Below the pieces are notes generated by a model. The model made no database searches. It saw nothing but the letters and a program-made list of their open reading frames with translations, and was not told the DNA's origin. Position numbers and translations under genes: made by a program. A stretch of 64,000 nucleotides of DNA from Guadua angustifolia. Its lineage: Eukaryota; Streptophyta; Magnoliopsida; Poales; Poaceae. The stretch is from contig CM070500.1 in NCBI GenBank assembly GCA_036346375.1, positions 70,994,525-71,058,524 on the forward strand, read 5' to 3'. Of this stretch, positions 48,429 to 59,152 are shown piece by piece; the first letter of the stretch is position 1; each line of letters begins with the position of its first letter.

Positions 48429-51400
48429 TTAGCATTTCTTGGCTATTCTTTTGGCCACAGCGAGGAACAAATCAGCGCCACCAAGCACACATAAGGATTT
48501 CACGAATTGCTTCATGTCACACTCCTTTTTCTGCAATAGCCCAACAAAACAAGTAAATACCCATCTTCTATGTATCTCAAGCCACAGTTAGAAGTTCCCA
48601 GTTACAAATTTTATACAAGTGCAAGAAACTATCGAGAATAAGTAACATAGAGTAAATTTCAAGCAAGAACAAAGAAGAATGGTAATGCTCATCTTCAACC
48701 TCTTGCCGAAATTAACCTGTTCTTTTTGGTATGTGCGGCTGGATTGGTCTATGTGGGGATGGGGGGCGCTGAAGCATCATGAGTATTGCTTTTGGATTAG
48801 ATCTTTATATTATATTAAGAAGGCAAGAAGATGTGAAAGGTATATTATTAAATCATTCATAGGAGTGGAACAAAACCTTATTGTACAAACAATGCCACAG
48901 CCATATTTTGCAAATTGGAGAACTTGCCTAAAGAGAAAGTTGGTACATAGTCAGAATGTAAATTAGGATAATATAACCACAGGAAAAAAAATAACCATAT
49001 AATATTGACTAAAAAATATTTGTAAAAAATATTTGTTGTGTATGATGTAAAAGCAAACTTTCCACCAATTCTCAGTCTCTCCCCAAAAGATTTCAAAACT
49101 TAAGCTTATTTGACTACAACAAAGTATATTAAATGGCCATGCATAAATATTATGTGGTCACTAGAAAATTCAAATGAAATATGATAAGAAAATTTACTTC
49201 AGAAACACTCATTACCATGTAGCTATCACAGCACTTCTCCAAAGCATGCAACTTAGAAGAAGGTATCAGTTCCTTGATCTCCTCGTACAGCTTTGGGATA
49301 CGAGAACTTTCAGACACTGAAAATGACAGCGAGCCCAATGGCGCTGGCCCTGTCGACAAAGTTCAGAAGAGGAGAGACTAATTTCACATGTTCATGAAGA
49401 TAACATAATCTAACCACACTCAAACCACAATGTTTTAAGTACATGCCTCGGGTGTGGAGCTCTGGAGATTTGATGAAGCTCACTACGTACCCCGGGAGAA
49501 TGCGAGAATTCATGCGCCCATTCCATATGATGAACCAGTTCGGATTTGACATGTTATCAACACCACTTTCATAGATAAGGCTGCTGGGTTGGGACTGGGA
49601 TGACCCAGCACGGACGGCCTCTTGTCGCCCTAGCACTGCTGAGCAAAGGACCACATGAGCTTCACCCTTTTCATCTACCTCAGCCATCATCGCACTGGTT
49701 CAAATGTGAATCATCAAATAATTGATCAAGTTTTATGAGAAATTATTTCACATCTTTGTACTAGCCGTTAAATAAGCTATTTGGCACTTCTAGAATTCAA
49801 GAACACATCTATTTTTGTCAATACTCGGTACATAACACAAATTCCTAAAGCAATGCATGATGAAACAAGATCGTGCTGTTACTATGTATGAAAAAAAATC
49901 TGAATTGCATGTCTCACGATAATCAATAAATCTGCTGAACAAAACATTGAAAATTACCTTACATTTTCAATGATAGATTAAAAAATTACCAATTGTATGT
50001 AGCCAAGGTTTTGAATTTCGTTTCAAAAACTTTTTTGGCACCCATTGAAATTGGTAAATTAGGAAATTTTGGTGGAATTTTGGGACAAAATGGTTGAATA
50101 AAATTTTGAATGTTGACAAAATTTGACTAAAATTTTAATTTTGGATAAATTTTGACTAAAATTTTAATTTTGGATAAATTTTGACTAAATTTGAAAGAAC
50201 CCAATGAAATGTAACCAGGGTAAATATATTTTCGGACCCACCGAAATGACCGAATTTCACCTAATTTCAGTGAAATTTCGGTGAAATTCGAAATCAGTAT
50301 GTAGCTACCTAGTTCATAAATACACCAAATTTGTTCACCTTAAAATTCCATATCGTCTTCCCAATTAGTAGACATTGATGAAAAAAAATAGTCTAAAATA
50401 TTTACTACTCTATACTATTCGATGTCAAAGGAGTAATATGGAAAAATAAACTCAATTCTTGCATTGTATTATAATTGTGCTAAAATGTATAATGAAAGAT
50501 TTTTTTCTAAAGACTAAGGCCCTGTTTGGGAGAGCTCCAGATCCTAACTCCAACTTAGATCTAAAACTTATAAGCTAAAATAAAGTGAATTAAATATATA
50601 TTTTTAGTCTAAAATATAAACAAAATGATATATCTAAACACTCTTGATATACCCATAGCTCCAGCTCCATAAATTTCTGGAGCTAGAAATACTCGCCCAC
50701 CAACTCCACAGATTTTAGTGGAGCTGGAGCTGTCCCAAACACCCCCTAAATCACCAAATTATCTCCAAAACTACGAAGCAATTATTTGGGATTTTGTTGA
50801 AACAAAGAACTCATCTTGCTTTATCAATTGTTTGTTGCAAACCATTTTGCTGCAAAACCAAAACCAAAATAGTGTGTTTATTGTGAATGAACACACCAAA
50901 ATTACAAAGGTATCCATGCCCAACAATCACAAATGCTCTGACAAAAAAGAATATGATATAGTATAAAACAAGAGCTTGCTTACTCCCTTGTACACACTCA
51001 TACTTTTTTTGTGCGCAACAGCCCTCCATATCAAATCGAGTCTTAGGAATAAAAGAGTTGGACCTCATAGAGAGAACTAAAATAACGACGATGAAGTAAC
51101 CACGATGAGAGGGACAGGTTTTGGCGAAACTGGTCACAAATTCTTTAAACACAACCTCAAAAGAGTACAAGTGATTGTCGCTTTCTCACAACCCTCCCAA
51201 ACCTTTAATACCCTTTGATTCTTGCTATATACAAGAATCTAGTGTTAAAGAATAATCTAATATCTAATCCTTTCGTGCGCCTCTTGCTTTGGATGAGATG
51301 GTTTGTGGCTTGAGTTCTCCATGGACACTCCCACGGGTTTATATAGCCCCTTAGTCCTGCAAAGGGAAGGAGGAATTCTACTCCAAAATAAAGTAGGAAT

Positions 51401-53762
51401 CACAATCCTATTAAGATTTATCAAGCATACCTTTCCAAATTTTAAAAGACTAGATATGTGTCACCATACTTAACGTTGAATCTTGTATAGAGAACCAAAA
51501 TAATAACGTTGAAGCAACCATGATGAGAGGGAAAGTTTTCGCAAAGCCGGCCGCAAAATCTTTAAGCACAACCTCAGAAGAGTACAAGGGACTATTGCTC
51601 TTTCACAACCCTCTCCAGCCTCTAGGACCTTTGGATCTTTACCCTACACAAGAATCTAGTGCTAAAGAATGACCTAGCTTCTAATCCTTTCGTATGACTC
51701 TTATTTTAGATGATTTGGTTTGTAGCTTGAGTTCTCCATGGCCATCCTTATGAGTTTATATAGCCCCATTAGTCTTCCTCCAAAGGAAATAAGAATCCTA
51801 CTCCAAAATAATGTATAAATCCTAATCTTATTAGGATTTATCTAGCATATCTTTTCAAATCCAAAAAGACTAAATATGAGTCACCGTTAGACATACACAT
51901 TGGGGTCCTAGACTGTGCCATGTTGTTACAACCCAGCTAGCTAGCCGTGCCATGCCGGGCCAGCCCGACTCGCCTCCAACGATACTAGGCACACCATGTC
52001 ACCTTCGTACCTTACCAGCCTAGGCCCGATTTATTTGGACTGTTATAGAGGAGAGAATAGGAGCTAGGGACCAGTGGGGCACCTACTGGCATGGTCACAG
52101 AGATGAAGTGCAACTCAGCTATAGGCGAGGAAGACACTAGCGTCAGGGAAGAAGCACACAGGGTGGCAGGGATAATGGCAACGTGGTGCAGGAGGGATGA
52201 TTTGGCGGTAGCATAGTCGAAAACCGGTTAAACCGTTGGATCCGACGCTGGTGCCATCTTCTTCTCCTCTCACCATCATCTTCTTTCTCGAGATGGGCGA
52301 CAAAGCTAGTGGCATGACCTAGGCGTAGCTGAAAGGGCCCCATTCGTGTCATTCCTGCCCAGTCATAACCCAATAAGTCATGCCGAGTTTTCCGGCCCGG
52401 CACAGCCCATATTTGTGCTAGCCCAGCTCGGACCGAAGACATCTGTGCCATAAGGGCATCTCCAATGGTGCCACTTCAGCTAGCTATAAGCGTACCATCT
52501 CAGCATTTTGCTTAGGTGGAAGAGAAAAAATGAGGAGAGAGATATAGACTGGCTACTAATGTATAGTCAGGCTATAACTGATTCCAAAGCACTTATTATC
52601 TATTACATGTGGGCCAATATTTAATTTTATAGATAATGCTATAGCTAATCTATTGGAGAGGTTGTCTATGTGCTATCTATAGATGACATGGACATTTTTT
52701 ATAGTTAGTACCATTGGAGATGCCCTAACATGCTTTGGGTCGTGCTGGACCGCCGGCACAAAAAGGCACGATAGTCACGATACTTAACACTCACCTTTAT
52801 TGCATTCAATGCTAGCATCAATTGACGAACATATCAAACATTGGCAAAAAAAATAAAAAATAAAAAAAATCACTAGTTTGACGCTAGCTAGTTAGCAAAT
52901 GTATCAACTGATGACATTCATTACAAATGCTCTAAACTGCTTACTCCCAACTTTCTGACATAAGGATTACTAAATTATTTGGCCCATATCCTAATTGTGC
53001 TAAAATAGAACGTAGGATCTAGATCAGAAGCAAATTACCAACTAGACTTCATACACGGCACATCTCTCCTGCAAGCTAGAACTAACAAGAAATCCCTCAT
53101 CACTGCAGCAATCCATCAACCAAAATCCAACACGCGCCTCATAGCAAGGAGGTGATCAGAAGAAACACTCACCTACGGTACGGTCGCTTCAACGGCGAGA
53201 GGTGCGCCCCGCCGCCGTGCGCTTGCCCTGCCCCCAGCATCTCGCTGTTCACCTTCACGATCCCATTCCCCGCAGCGGCGGATTTCGCCTCCGCCGCTGA
53301 CGCTGCGTACCATGCAAACTCGCAGTTCCCCAGGAGATGCTTCTGCTCCGCAAATTCCGCGAAGCGCGGCCAATACATATCACAGCACCTCACGGCGGTC
53401 ACCACGACGTTCCCATCCACCCCATCGACGAACGTCCTCTTCACGATCTCCTTCTTTGTCCCGGCCCCGATGTTCGTGAGGACCCTGTTGCGGCTGTCGA
53501 TCCATACGATAGGGACAGCCTTCCTGGAGGCGTCCTGCAGGTCGATACAGGTCATGTTCGAGAGGTCGAAGCGGTGCATCTGACCACGGGTGAGCGGCAC
53601 CTCGGCCTCGGCCCTGCCGTCAAAGCAGGCTTGCTGGATAGCAGCGAGGGTCTCGGAGGGGACGTATACCCACGACCCGCCCTCCTTCCGGTAGGCGATC
53701 CACACGGGTAGGGCCTTGCGGTGGGATTCCACCTGCCGCAGCGACGGCGGAGGGGCTGCCAT
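48429..53762 (-). CDS. SRO protein (WWE, PARP-like and RST regions), 4 exons
   Basis: A 357-residue member of the plant SIMILAR TO RCD ONE family, nuclear proteins that bind stress and developmental transcription factors. Exons in coding order are 53762-53173, 49694-49447, 49349-49216 and 48530-48429; the phases close. Exon 1 carries a WWE-like domain with Trp21, Trp31 and Trp87 (PIVWIDSRNRV). A PARP-like region with YAASAAEAKSAAAGNG and GGGAHLSP follows. The codon split at 53173 and 49694 restores the family order GGGAHLSP...SAMMAEVDEKGEAHVVLC. Exon 2 continues VVLCSAVLGRQE, SGVDNMSNPNWFIIW and ILPGYVVSF. Exons 3-4 give the RST tail (PKLYEEIKELIPSS, then CDMKQFVKSL). Classical RCD1-type proteins are longer (about 550-600), so this is a compact form. 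Intron 2 appears to start with GC (49446-49445) instead of GT, and that junction is the least certain. Intron 1 (3.5 kb) is full of transposons. RCD1-like proteins usually lack PARP activity, and I would not assume it here. Confidence 0.85.
50518..50746 (-). mobile_element. Tourist-like MITE in SRO intron 1
   Basis: 229 bp starting ggccctgtttggg and ending ccaaacaccccc, flanked by TAA (50515-50517, 50747-50749). It is the reverse-orientation relative of the MITE at 19763-19986. Confidence 0.88.
50981..51474 (-). mobile_element. Copia LTR (family of 9103-12805), reversed
   Basis: Related on the minus strand to the LTR at 9103-9594. Shared features are the gtgtcaccatacttaac complement of the LTR start, the tatatagcccc complement of the TATA region and an LTR end near ttgtacacactcatac. 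No internal region follows. Confidence 0.7.
51475..51888 (-). mobile_element. Second copia LTR of the same family, tandem and reversed
   Basis: Directly abuts the preceding LTR at gttgaatcttgtatagagaa and ends at aaatatgagtcaccgt. It lacks about 80 bp of one LTR end. Two LTRs side by side with no internal region suggest deletion or recombination between elements. Confidence 0.65.
51889..52800 (+). mobile_element. Diverged hAT-like non-autonomous element (partial)
   Basis: GC-rich text such as ccatgccgggccagcccgac, and the right end cgatacttaacactcacctttattg, resemble the hAT-like element at 15106-15894. No clean left end or TSD is visible, and a MITE is inserted in it (52454-52725). Confidence 0.45.
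52454..52725. mobile_element. MITE with TAA target duplication
   Basis: 272 bp starting gggcatctccaatggt and ending accattggagatgccc, a perfect 16-bp inverted repeat. It is flanked by TAA (52451-52453, 52726-52728). This is a classic grass Tourist/PIF-type MITE. Confidence 0.92.
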
Positions 53763-53880
53763 CTTCCTGTCAAGGGGTTTTTGCTATGTACCTAAATGAA
53801 ACGGAGCAAGTTAATAATGGAGTTTTTGGGTAGATGGCGTGGGGTTTACGTGGGAAGAAGAGGCCCTCGATACTTTCTTT

Positions 53881-53906
53881 TTTTTTATAAGGAAATGATA
53901 CACGTG
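53881..53906 (-). promoter_or_regulatory. Likely TATA box and G-box of the SRO gene
   Basis: On the minus strand ccttataaaaaaaaag (about 53881-53893) lies about 120 bp upstream of the start codon. A CACGTG palindrome sits at 53901-53906. G-box/ABRE cores are typical of stress-responsive plant promoters. The pairing is suggestive only. Confidence 0.4.
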
Positions 53907-54765
53907 AGTGAGTGCCTACGTAATAATATTGTCGTAAAGACAACCTTTCGAGACACGCGGAGCATCGGATGGAAAGAACCACATGAAAAGTTAAGCGGGT
54001 GGTGGTGGGACCCACACGCCACCCGCCCTACTCTACATGCTCTGCCAGTTGTATCTCTCTCGCATGCCCCGTCCTCTCCCTTCTTTACCTAAAATCGGTG
54101 ATAAAAAGAGGGGCTTACTGTCGATAAAATTAGCAGGCAGCCTCTTCCATAGTGATTAAGAAGCGCTCAAGGATTCTTTTTAGGGTATAGTTTACTTGTC
54201 TGCCAAGTGGATATACCAATTAAGATTCTACATGTTCTGTATGAGTAAGGAAAGAACAAAATTGGAAGGATACCGAGAGAAAGATCTATTGTTGAACTCT
54301 GCCACAACACCCGGAGGACTTTAAGCTATAAAAGGACTTTCAATGGAGACTTTAATACGTGTTAACCGTGGTCTCAAGTTCATTTCTTTAGGGTTTGCCA
54401 TCGACATCATCATCACCTGAGATCAAGACAACACAAAGCCGCAAATGTGGTGGGCAGAGTAGGGAGGAGATAGCCCGATAGGAAAGGGTAAAACTGTTCA
54501 TTGGGTGAGACCGTGGGAGATTGGAGAATGTACCTCTAATTGATGTTCCTGTGCTAATATAGGGTTTTTGGTGTTTAGTCCGACAAAGAATGCAAATGGA
54601 GTGAGAATGCGACATGCATCAAACGTGTGACGATGTATTTGGTGCAAATTCAGTTCCCCATCGTGAAGATGTAAATTTTATGGTAAGCGATCCAGCTAAC
54701 ACGAGAGTGAAACAAAGATGACGTGGTGCTCATCCAAGAAACCGTTGGATCCCCTACAGCTCGAT
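53907..54765. other. Intergenic, nothing recognised
   Basis: A short minus-strand frame (54388-54615) shows no motif. An agctataaaagg string lies at about 54325 on the plus strand, but no gene follows it. Confidence 0.3.
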
Positions 54766-54768
54766 TAA

Positions 54769-55166
54769 GACCTTGTTTGTTATGACTGTAGTTTCTCTGA
54801 GAAGCAGCTTTCGGCTGGACTGTATAGCTAAAAGGCTACACGGCTGCGTTAAATAGGTTTGGTGTTTGATAACCTGGTTTTTAGGTGTGAATGGTGTAGA
54901 TCAGGAATAGGAGTAAGAGAGATGGGGTTTTGAATTTTATATTAGATAGGAAAGAGTAATTTTCTTCAACTCTAATAGTAAAGTCAGAATCTCAACCCAT
55001 CGAAACTATGGGAAACTACTATAGACTAGTTTTTAGCTTTCAGTTTCTCCTAATATAAATAGCTTGTTAGTTTTTTTGCTTCCGGCCAGGCAGAAGCCAT
55101 TTGTTTGAGTTAGCTTTTTAGTTTCAGAGAGAAAAAGTCAAAGCTAAAGTTACCCTAAACAGGAAC
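54769..55166. mobile_element. Tourist-like MITE
   Basis: 398 bp starting gaccttgtttgttatg and ending taccctaaacaggaac, flanked by TAA (54766-54768, 55167-55169). Confidence 0.8.
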
Positions 55167-55169
55167 TAA

Positions 55170-55441
55170 GTCAAATTGGTCGTCGTACTCTAAAGCTACA
55201 GCGTTGATAGGTAGAGAGAGTTCTTGACCCACAGCCGGCGGCAACGAAGGCGGCACCACGCCGTGATCTTCGGCGTGGCCGTAGCCAAAACCAGCCACAC
55301 CGGTGGGCACTACCAAGTTGTCCTGTGGGCTGTGGGTTCTGCACTACTTCGCCCTTCACGCTCCGAGTCCGGGTCAAAGACCGAGATGGGGACAGGTTCG
55401 ATCGTAATTGAAAACAGGATCCTCTACTGATCAAAATGGAC
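55170..55441. other. Short GC-rich segment, nothing recognised
   Basis: It has open frames on both strands (55171-55434, 55224-55430) without recognisable motifs. Gene fragment status is possible but unsupported. Confidence 0.25.
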
Positions 55442-55444
55442 TTA

Positions 55445-55760
55445 GAGCAAGTCCAATCTATTCTCTGAACTTCCCCCTATTCTAAATTATAAGGAGAATT
55501 AAAAAAATATGAGCTCCAACCCAACCCCTACATCTAGGGCTTTCTCTTTGCCCCTACTATTTTCTTTGGCATTTTTTTTATTCATTTTAAAATAATAATT
55601 CATGTGTGCAAAGTAATAATAATGTTTAGATAAATAATAGGGGTGAGTAATAAGGAGTGTGGGTTAGAGACAAATTTGATATAGGATGCCCCTAATTTTT
55701 ATACCATCCCTAAATGAGTGATTTAGGGGGAAAATATAGGGATTTGAGTTGAAGTTGCTC
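55445..55760. mobile_element. MITE (GAGCAA type)
   Basis: 316 bp starting gagcaagtccaatc and ending gttgaagttgctc, flanked by TTA (55442-55444, 55761-55763). Confidence 0.75.
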
Positions 55761-55763
55761 TTA

Positions 55764-56050
55764 GAACATATACAAGGATACATGTCAACTCATTATAAGA
55801 GTATGATATATAGGATTTTAGACGATACAAAGACGAGAGAAGTGGAAGAGAGAAAGATGTTGTTCATTATTTGTCGGATAACTTTATATATATTTTGTGT
55901 ATACAATTATACAGACATTCTATTAATTGTATGAGAGATTATTACAGACAACTATATAGACAGTCTATATGTATAAGTAATGTTTAGTCATATCTATATG
56001 ATATAAAGGTATATTACAGATAACCATAGTCTATACCACTCCACATGTTC
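55764..56050. mobile_element. Second MITE abutting the first
   Basis: 287 bp starting gaacatatacaagg and ending ccactccacatgttc, flanked by TTA (55761-55763, 56051-56053). The left TTA is the same three bases that bound the preceding MITE. The terminal repeats are imperfect. Confidence 0.5.
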
Positions 56051-56053
56051 TTA

Positions 56054-56670
56054 CTCCTCAACTGTACGGGTGATCGATCCTCGTTGCCAATGGAGGCTAG
56101 TTAGCGTTGCGAACCTAGCTAGTAGACTAACACCAGCTCATATTTACTCCCTCTAGTCACAAGAGAGTGAGTCTCAGAACATGAGTGGTCAGTACAAATA
56201 ATTTTGACCAATGATTTTGTCTACAATGTATGGTTTGGATATATGAAAATGATACAATTGAATTTGTCGTAAAATAGTATTTTCCTAATATTCCACTTTT
56301 ATAACTTTCTGAATATATATGATGATAAAACGGAGTGGTCAAAGTTGTATTTTGTTGGCTCTGAAAAGTTAAAAAAAATGTCCACATGAACAAACATTGC
56401 TCAAAAAAGAAGAGCACACAAGGAGAGCAACGTGATCATGTACACCACATGGTTGATTACACGAGGAGACTAGTGGCTCGGCCGACAGCCGTACCGGTGC
56501 TTGTACTAGTGCCCATAAAGGTCGATGTTCCCTGAGTAGTTCTAGTATACCGGCGGCCGGCGGTGACGAATTAGAACGGGTTTATCGGAAGACAATTGAC
56601 AAAGAACTAAAGAAATATGTAGTATGTCAAAATTAACAAGTGAAATGAAACGCTAGCTAGCTAAGCTAAG
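56054..56670. other. Intergenic with a MITE remnant
   Basis: Between 56152 and about 56380 the sequence starts tactccctctagtcac like a Stowaway MITE, but its right end is not clear. Elsewhere nothing is recognised. Confidence 0.35.
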
Positions 56671-57337
56671 CTAGAGGTCCTCCAAGAAGGTCGTCGTCAA
56701 GCTGCATCGTCGTTGGGTTCTTGACCCGTCGGCGGGAGACACCCGGTGATCCTGTGGGTCCAGCAGGACGCCGTCGAATTCAAAATGATCCGTACAGTCG
56801 AACAAGTCGTCCTCAAGCTCAGGCATCTCAAAATGATCCATCCGGTAGAACAGGTAGTCGTCAAGCTCAGGTATATATCTCGAGGCCCCGTAGGAAGTCG
56901 CCGTCCTGAAGTTACTTTACTGTTTGAAGTGAGGAGTACACCAATCCAGTCCAAGGATGGATCAGTGTTCAAGATGTCAGATTCTTTTCATGTAAGTTGG
57001 TACCAACTACCAAGAACATGAACGCTGCTATAATCAACAAGAGGTCCTCCAGCACCAACCTAGCTAGCAAAAACAATTGCAATAGATCATCAGCCTCAGT
57101 CCCTAGTACATAAATAAACAAAGAATTTACAACAAAGGAAAAGAGAACAAGAGCTTCATCACACATCATCCACTGCCGCGAAATACGGCTTGGCCCTGGT
57201 GCGCTCTTGTGCTCATACCTTAGCTTCATTCTGTGCCAGTGATCTCGAACTTGGAGCAGCACTGGGTTGATGGGGACATGACATTTCTGGTAAGATTTCT
57301 TTGATGGGTATACCGCCACTGGCAATTTCTTGGCCAT
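56671..57337 (-). CDS. Possible gene fragment with acidic repeat tail (hypothetical)
   Basis: Weak candidate. A minus-strand frame ends at stop 56671 and could start at acceptor ttcag (56907-56906). It encodes about 77 residues with two copies of an acidic pattern, PELDDYLFYRMDHFEM and PELEDDLFDCTDHFEF. The DNA here is a direct repeat with a period of about 51 bp (about 56768-56870). Upstream, a frame from Met 57337 (MAKKLPVAVYPSKKSYQK) reaches a good donor aag|gtatgag near 57220. I recognise no family for either part, and the two exons do not join in compatible phases without another exon. It may be a decayed gene or a captured fragment. Confidence 0.2.
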
Positions 57338-57339
57338 AG

Positions 57340-59152
57340 AATGGTCCTGTTCTTTGTCACTCGTCGTGGTGATTTTGGAAAAGGAAATGGGAGATCATAT
57401 CGCTCTTGTCAAGTACACTGGGCACATTTGCCCTCTGATGGAGCTCTCCATTAAGGATGAAAGGGAGGTACCTCTCTATAGTGAAACAACCCAGGTAATT
57501 AAATATGCAAATGAAATCAATAATACACATTAATCACACATAATTAAATTGCTTAACAAACTAATCATCATCTTTGTTGATTATCAAAATGTCATACAAG
57601 TGTATATTACAATGTACATTGAAAATAGAATTACATCAAAAGAAGATTACAAGAAAATTTAAATTTCCGTAAAATCTACAACTTCTCTTGATCTTAATCT
57701 TGATTTCCTGCAAAATACATATTCACACACATGTATGATCATAAGGCAAGAAGTGCAGAAGAGTAGGATTTTAGGATTGTCGTTAGACCCGTAAGCGAGG
57801 GTATTGCTCACCAAGATACCTAATCCGTCCGAGTCAGATCGGCACCTCTCGCTAGACTCAGGTTTCATCATCCGGCAATTTATACCAACTTGGTAGGGTT
57901 GCAGGTATCTATAGCCAAAACATATAGTAACAAAATATCCCATAGTAACTCAGTAAAAAGAATCGGTGTAAAAAGGTAACAGAGCCATAGTAAGTTAGGA
58001 TAAGACTAAGCTTCAGCCAAGCAGCTAGTACATCTCCCCGTTTCCACTCCACACCCACACTCCAACTGAGAGCAAGGACCAGAGCACAGCCATGAGACCC
58101 CCCCAAGCTGAAGGCCAGATCAAGAGCAAAATGAGGTCTAGATGGTCTAGATTGAGGAAACCACCAAGAAGAGGGAGCCAAGAAGGAGGACCAAGAGGAG
58201 CAGATCGAGCAGAGGTTCAAGAAACCGGCCATCCCTAGCAGTACCTCCACCCCAACACCATCCCCATCCATCCAAATCACAGCACCAATCTGATCCAAAC
58301 CACCAACATCACGGTGCACAAACTTGCATTTTTATTGGATTTAGGATCACTAAGGCATAAGAGAAGAAATAGATTAACTAGTAGTCTGAGGCATCTTGGT
58401 CTCAGCCAGGGCGGGGGGAGGGGAATGCCATAGGGGCTGCATAGAGTGTTGCTGACAACTACCTTGCACTCCCCGGCGTGCATGCATTGCCGGAAGCTGT
58501 CACTACACCTCCCAACCTAGAGCACCAACCCACCCTAATTCATCATCGACCCATTAATCATAATCTACAGGCATAACAACCAGCCTCGAATCATCATAGA
58601 CCAAGAATAACCGCCTCTTCGCACTCAGACCCTTGAGAATAAGAATTAATCTAGCCCATCATAGTAGAGAACTCATCCATAAAAAGTGGTAATAGAGGGG
58701 AGAGGGAGGGCCCCGAAGTGCAAACCAATCGCAAGAGGGAGAAGGGGAGGGCCTAGATCCAACTCTAGTCAGGTAGAGCTTGGCCATACGGCCGAGCATG
58801 GGGGAGGGTGATCGGGCTCTGTAGCTAGGCAGTCGAGGCGAGGACAGCTGGCGTAGAGCCATCAGGCCCACTACGCTAGGGGGAGGGGCGAGCCACGGTG
58901 AGGCGGGCCAAGGCTGTTAACAAGCGGCGGTGGTTGGGCCGGAGGCCTGCAGGGCAGGTAGAGAGGGAGGATGAGTTCAACCAAATGGGTTTGGCTGAAG
59001 GAAAGAAAAGAGGAGAAGGGGGAAGAAAAGAAAAGGAGAAAGGGAAAAGAAAAAAGAAGGAAGTAAAAATAAAAATATGTATATAAGCATATATATATAT
59101 ACACACACAACTAAAATAAAATATAAATAATCGTAATAATGGATATATGTAT
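57340..59152. other. Intergenic, no recognised gene
   Basis: A plus-strand frame at 57330-57533 and minus-strand frames at 57909-58319 and 58277-58483 have no family motif. A GA-rich tract lies at 58990-59070. No transposon ends were recognised. Confidence 0.3.

Larger units (their letters stand above)
49695..53172 (-). other. SRO intron 1, packed with transposable elements
   Basis: A 3478-bp GT-AG intron holding two MITEs, two copia LTRs and hAT-like sequence (annotated separately). Segments near 50310-50480 and 52890-53000 resemble each other and the flank of the SRO pseudogene at 40410-40600. The block at 49990-50290 is rich in ttttgactaaaattttaatt-type repeats. Confidence 0.7.

Noticed and set aside
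50811..51170. 119-residue minus-strand open frame as an SRO exon
   Set aside because: The same peptide pattern occurs in the copia LTR at 9396-9617, so it is LTR sequence. The SRO exons join in phase without it.
54388..54615. Minus-strand 75-residue open frame
   Set aside because: No motif, no splice-linked continuation and no codon bias support.
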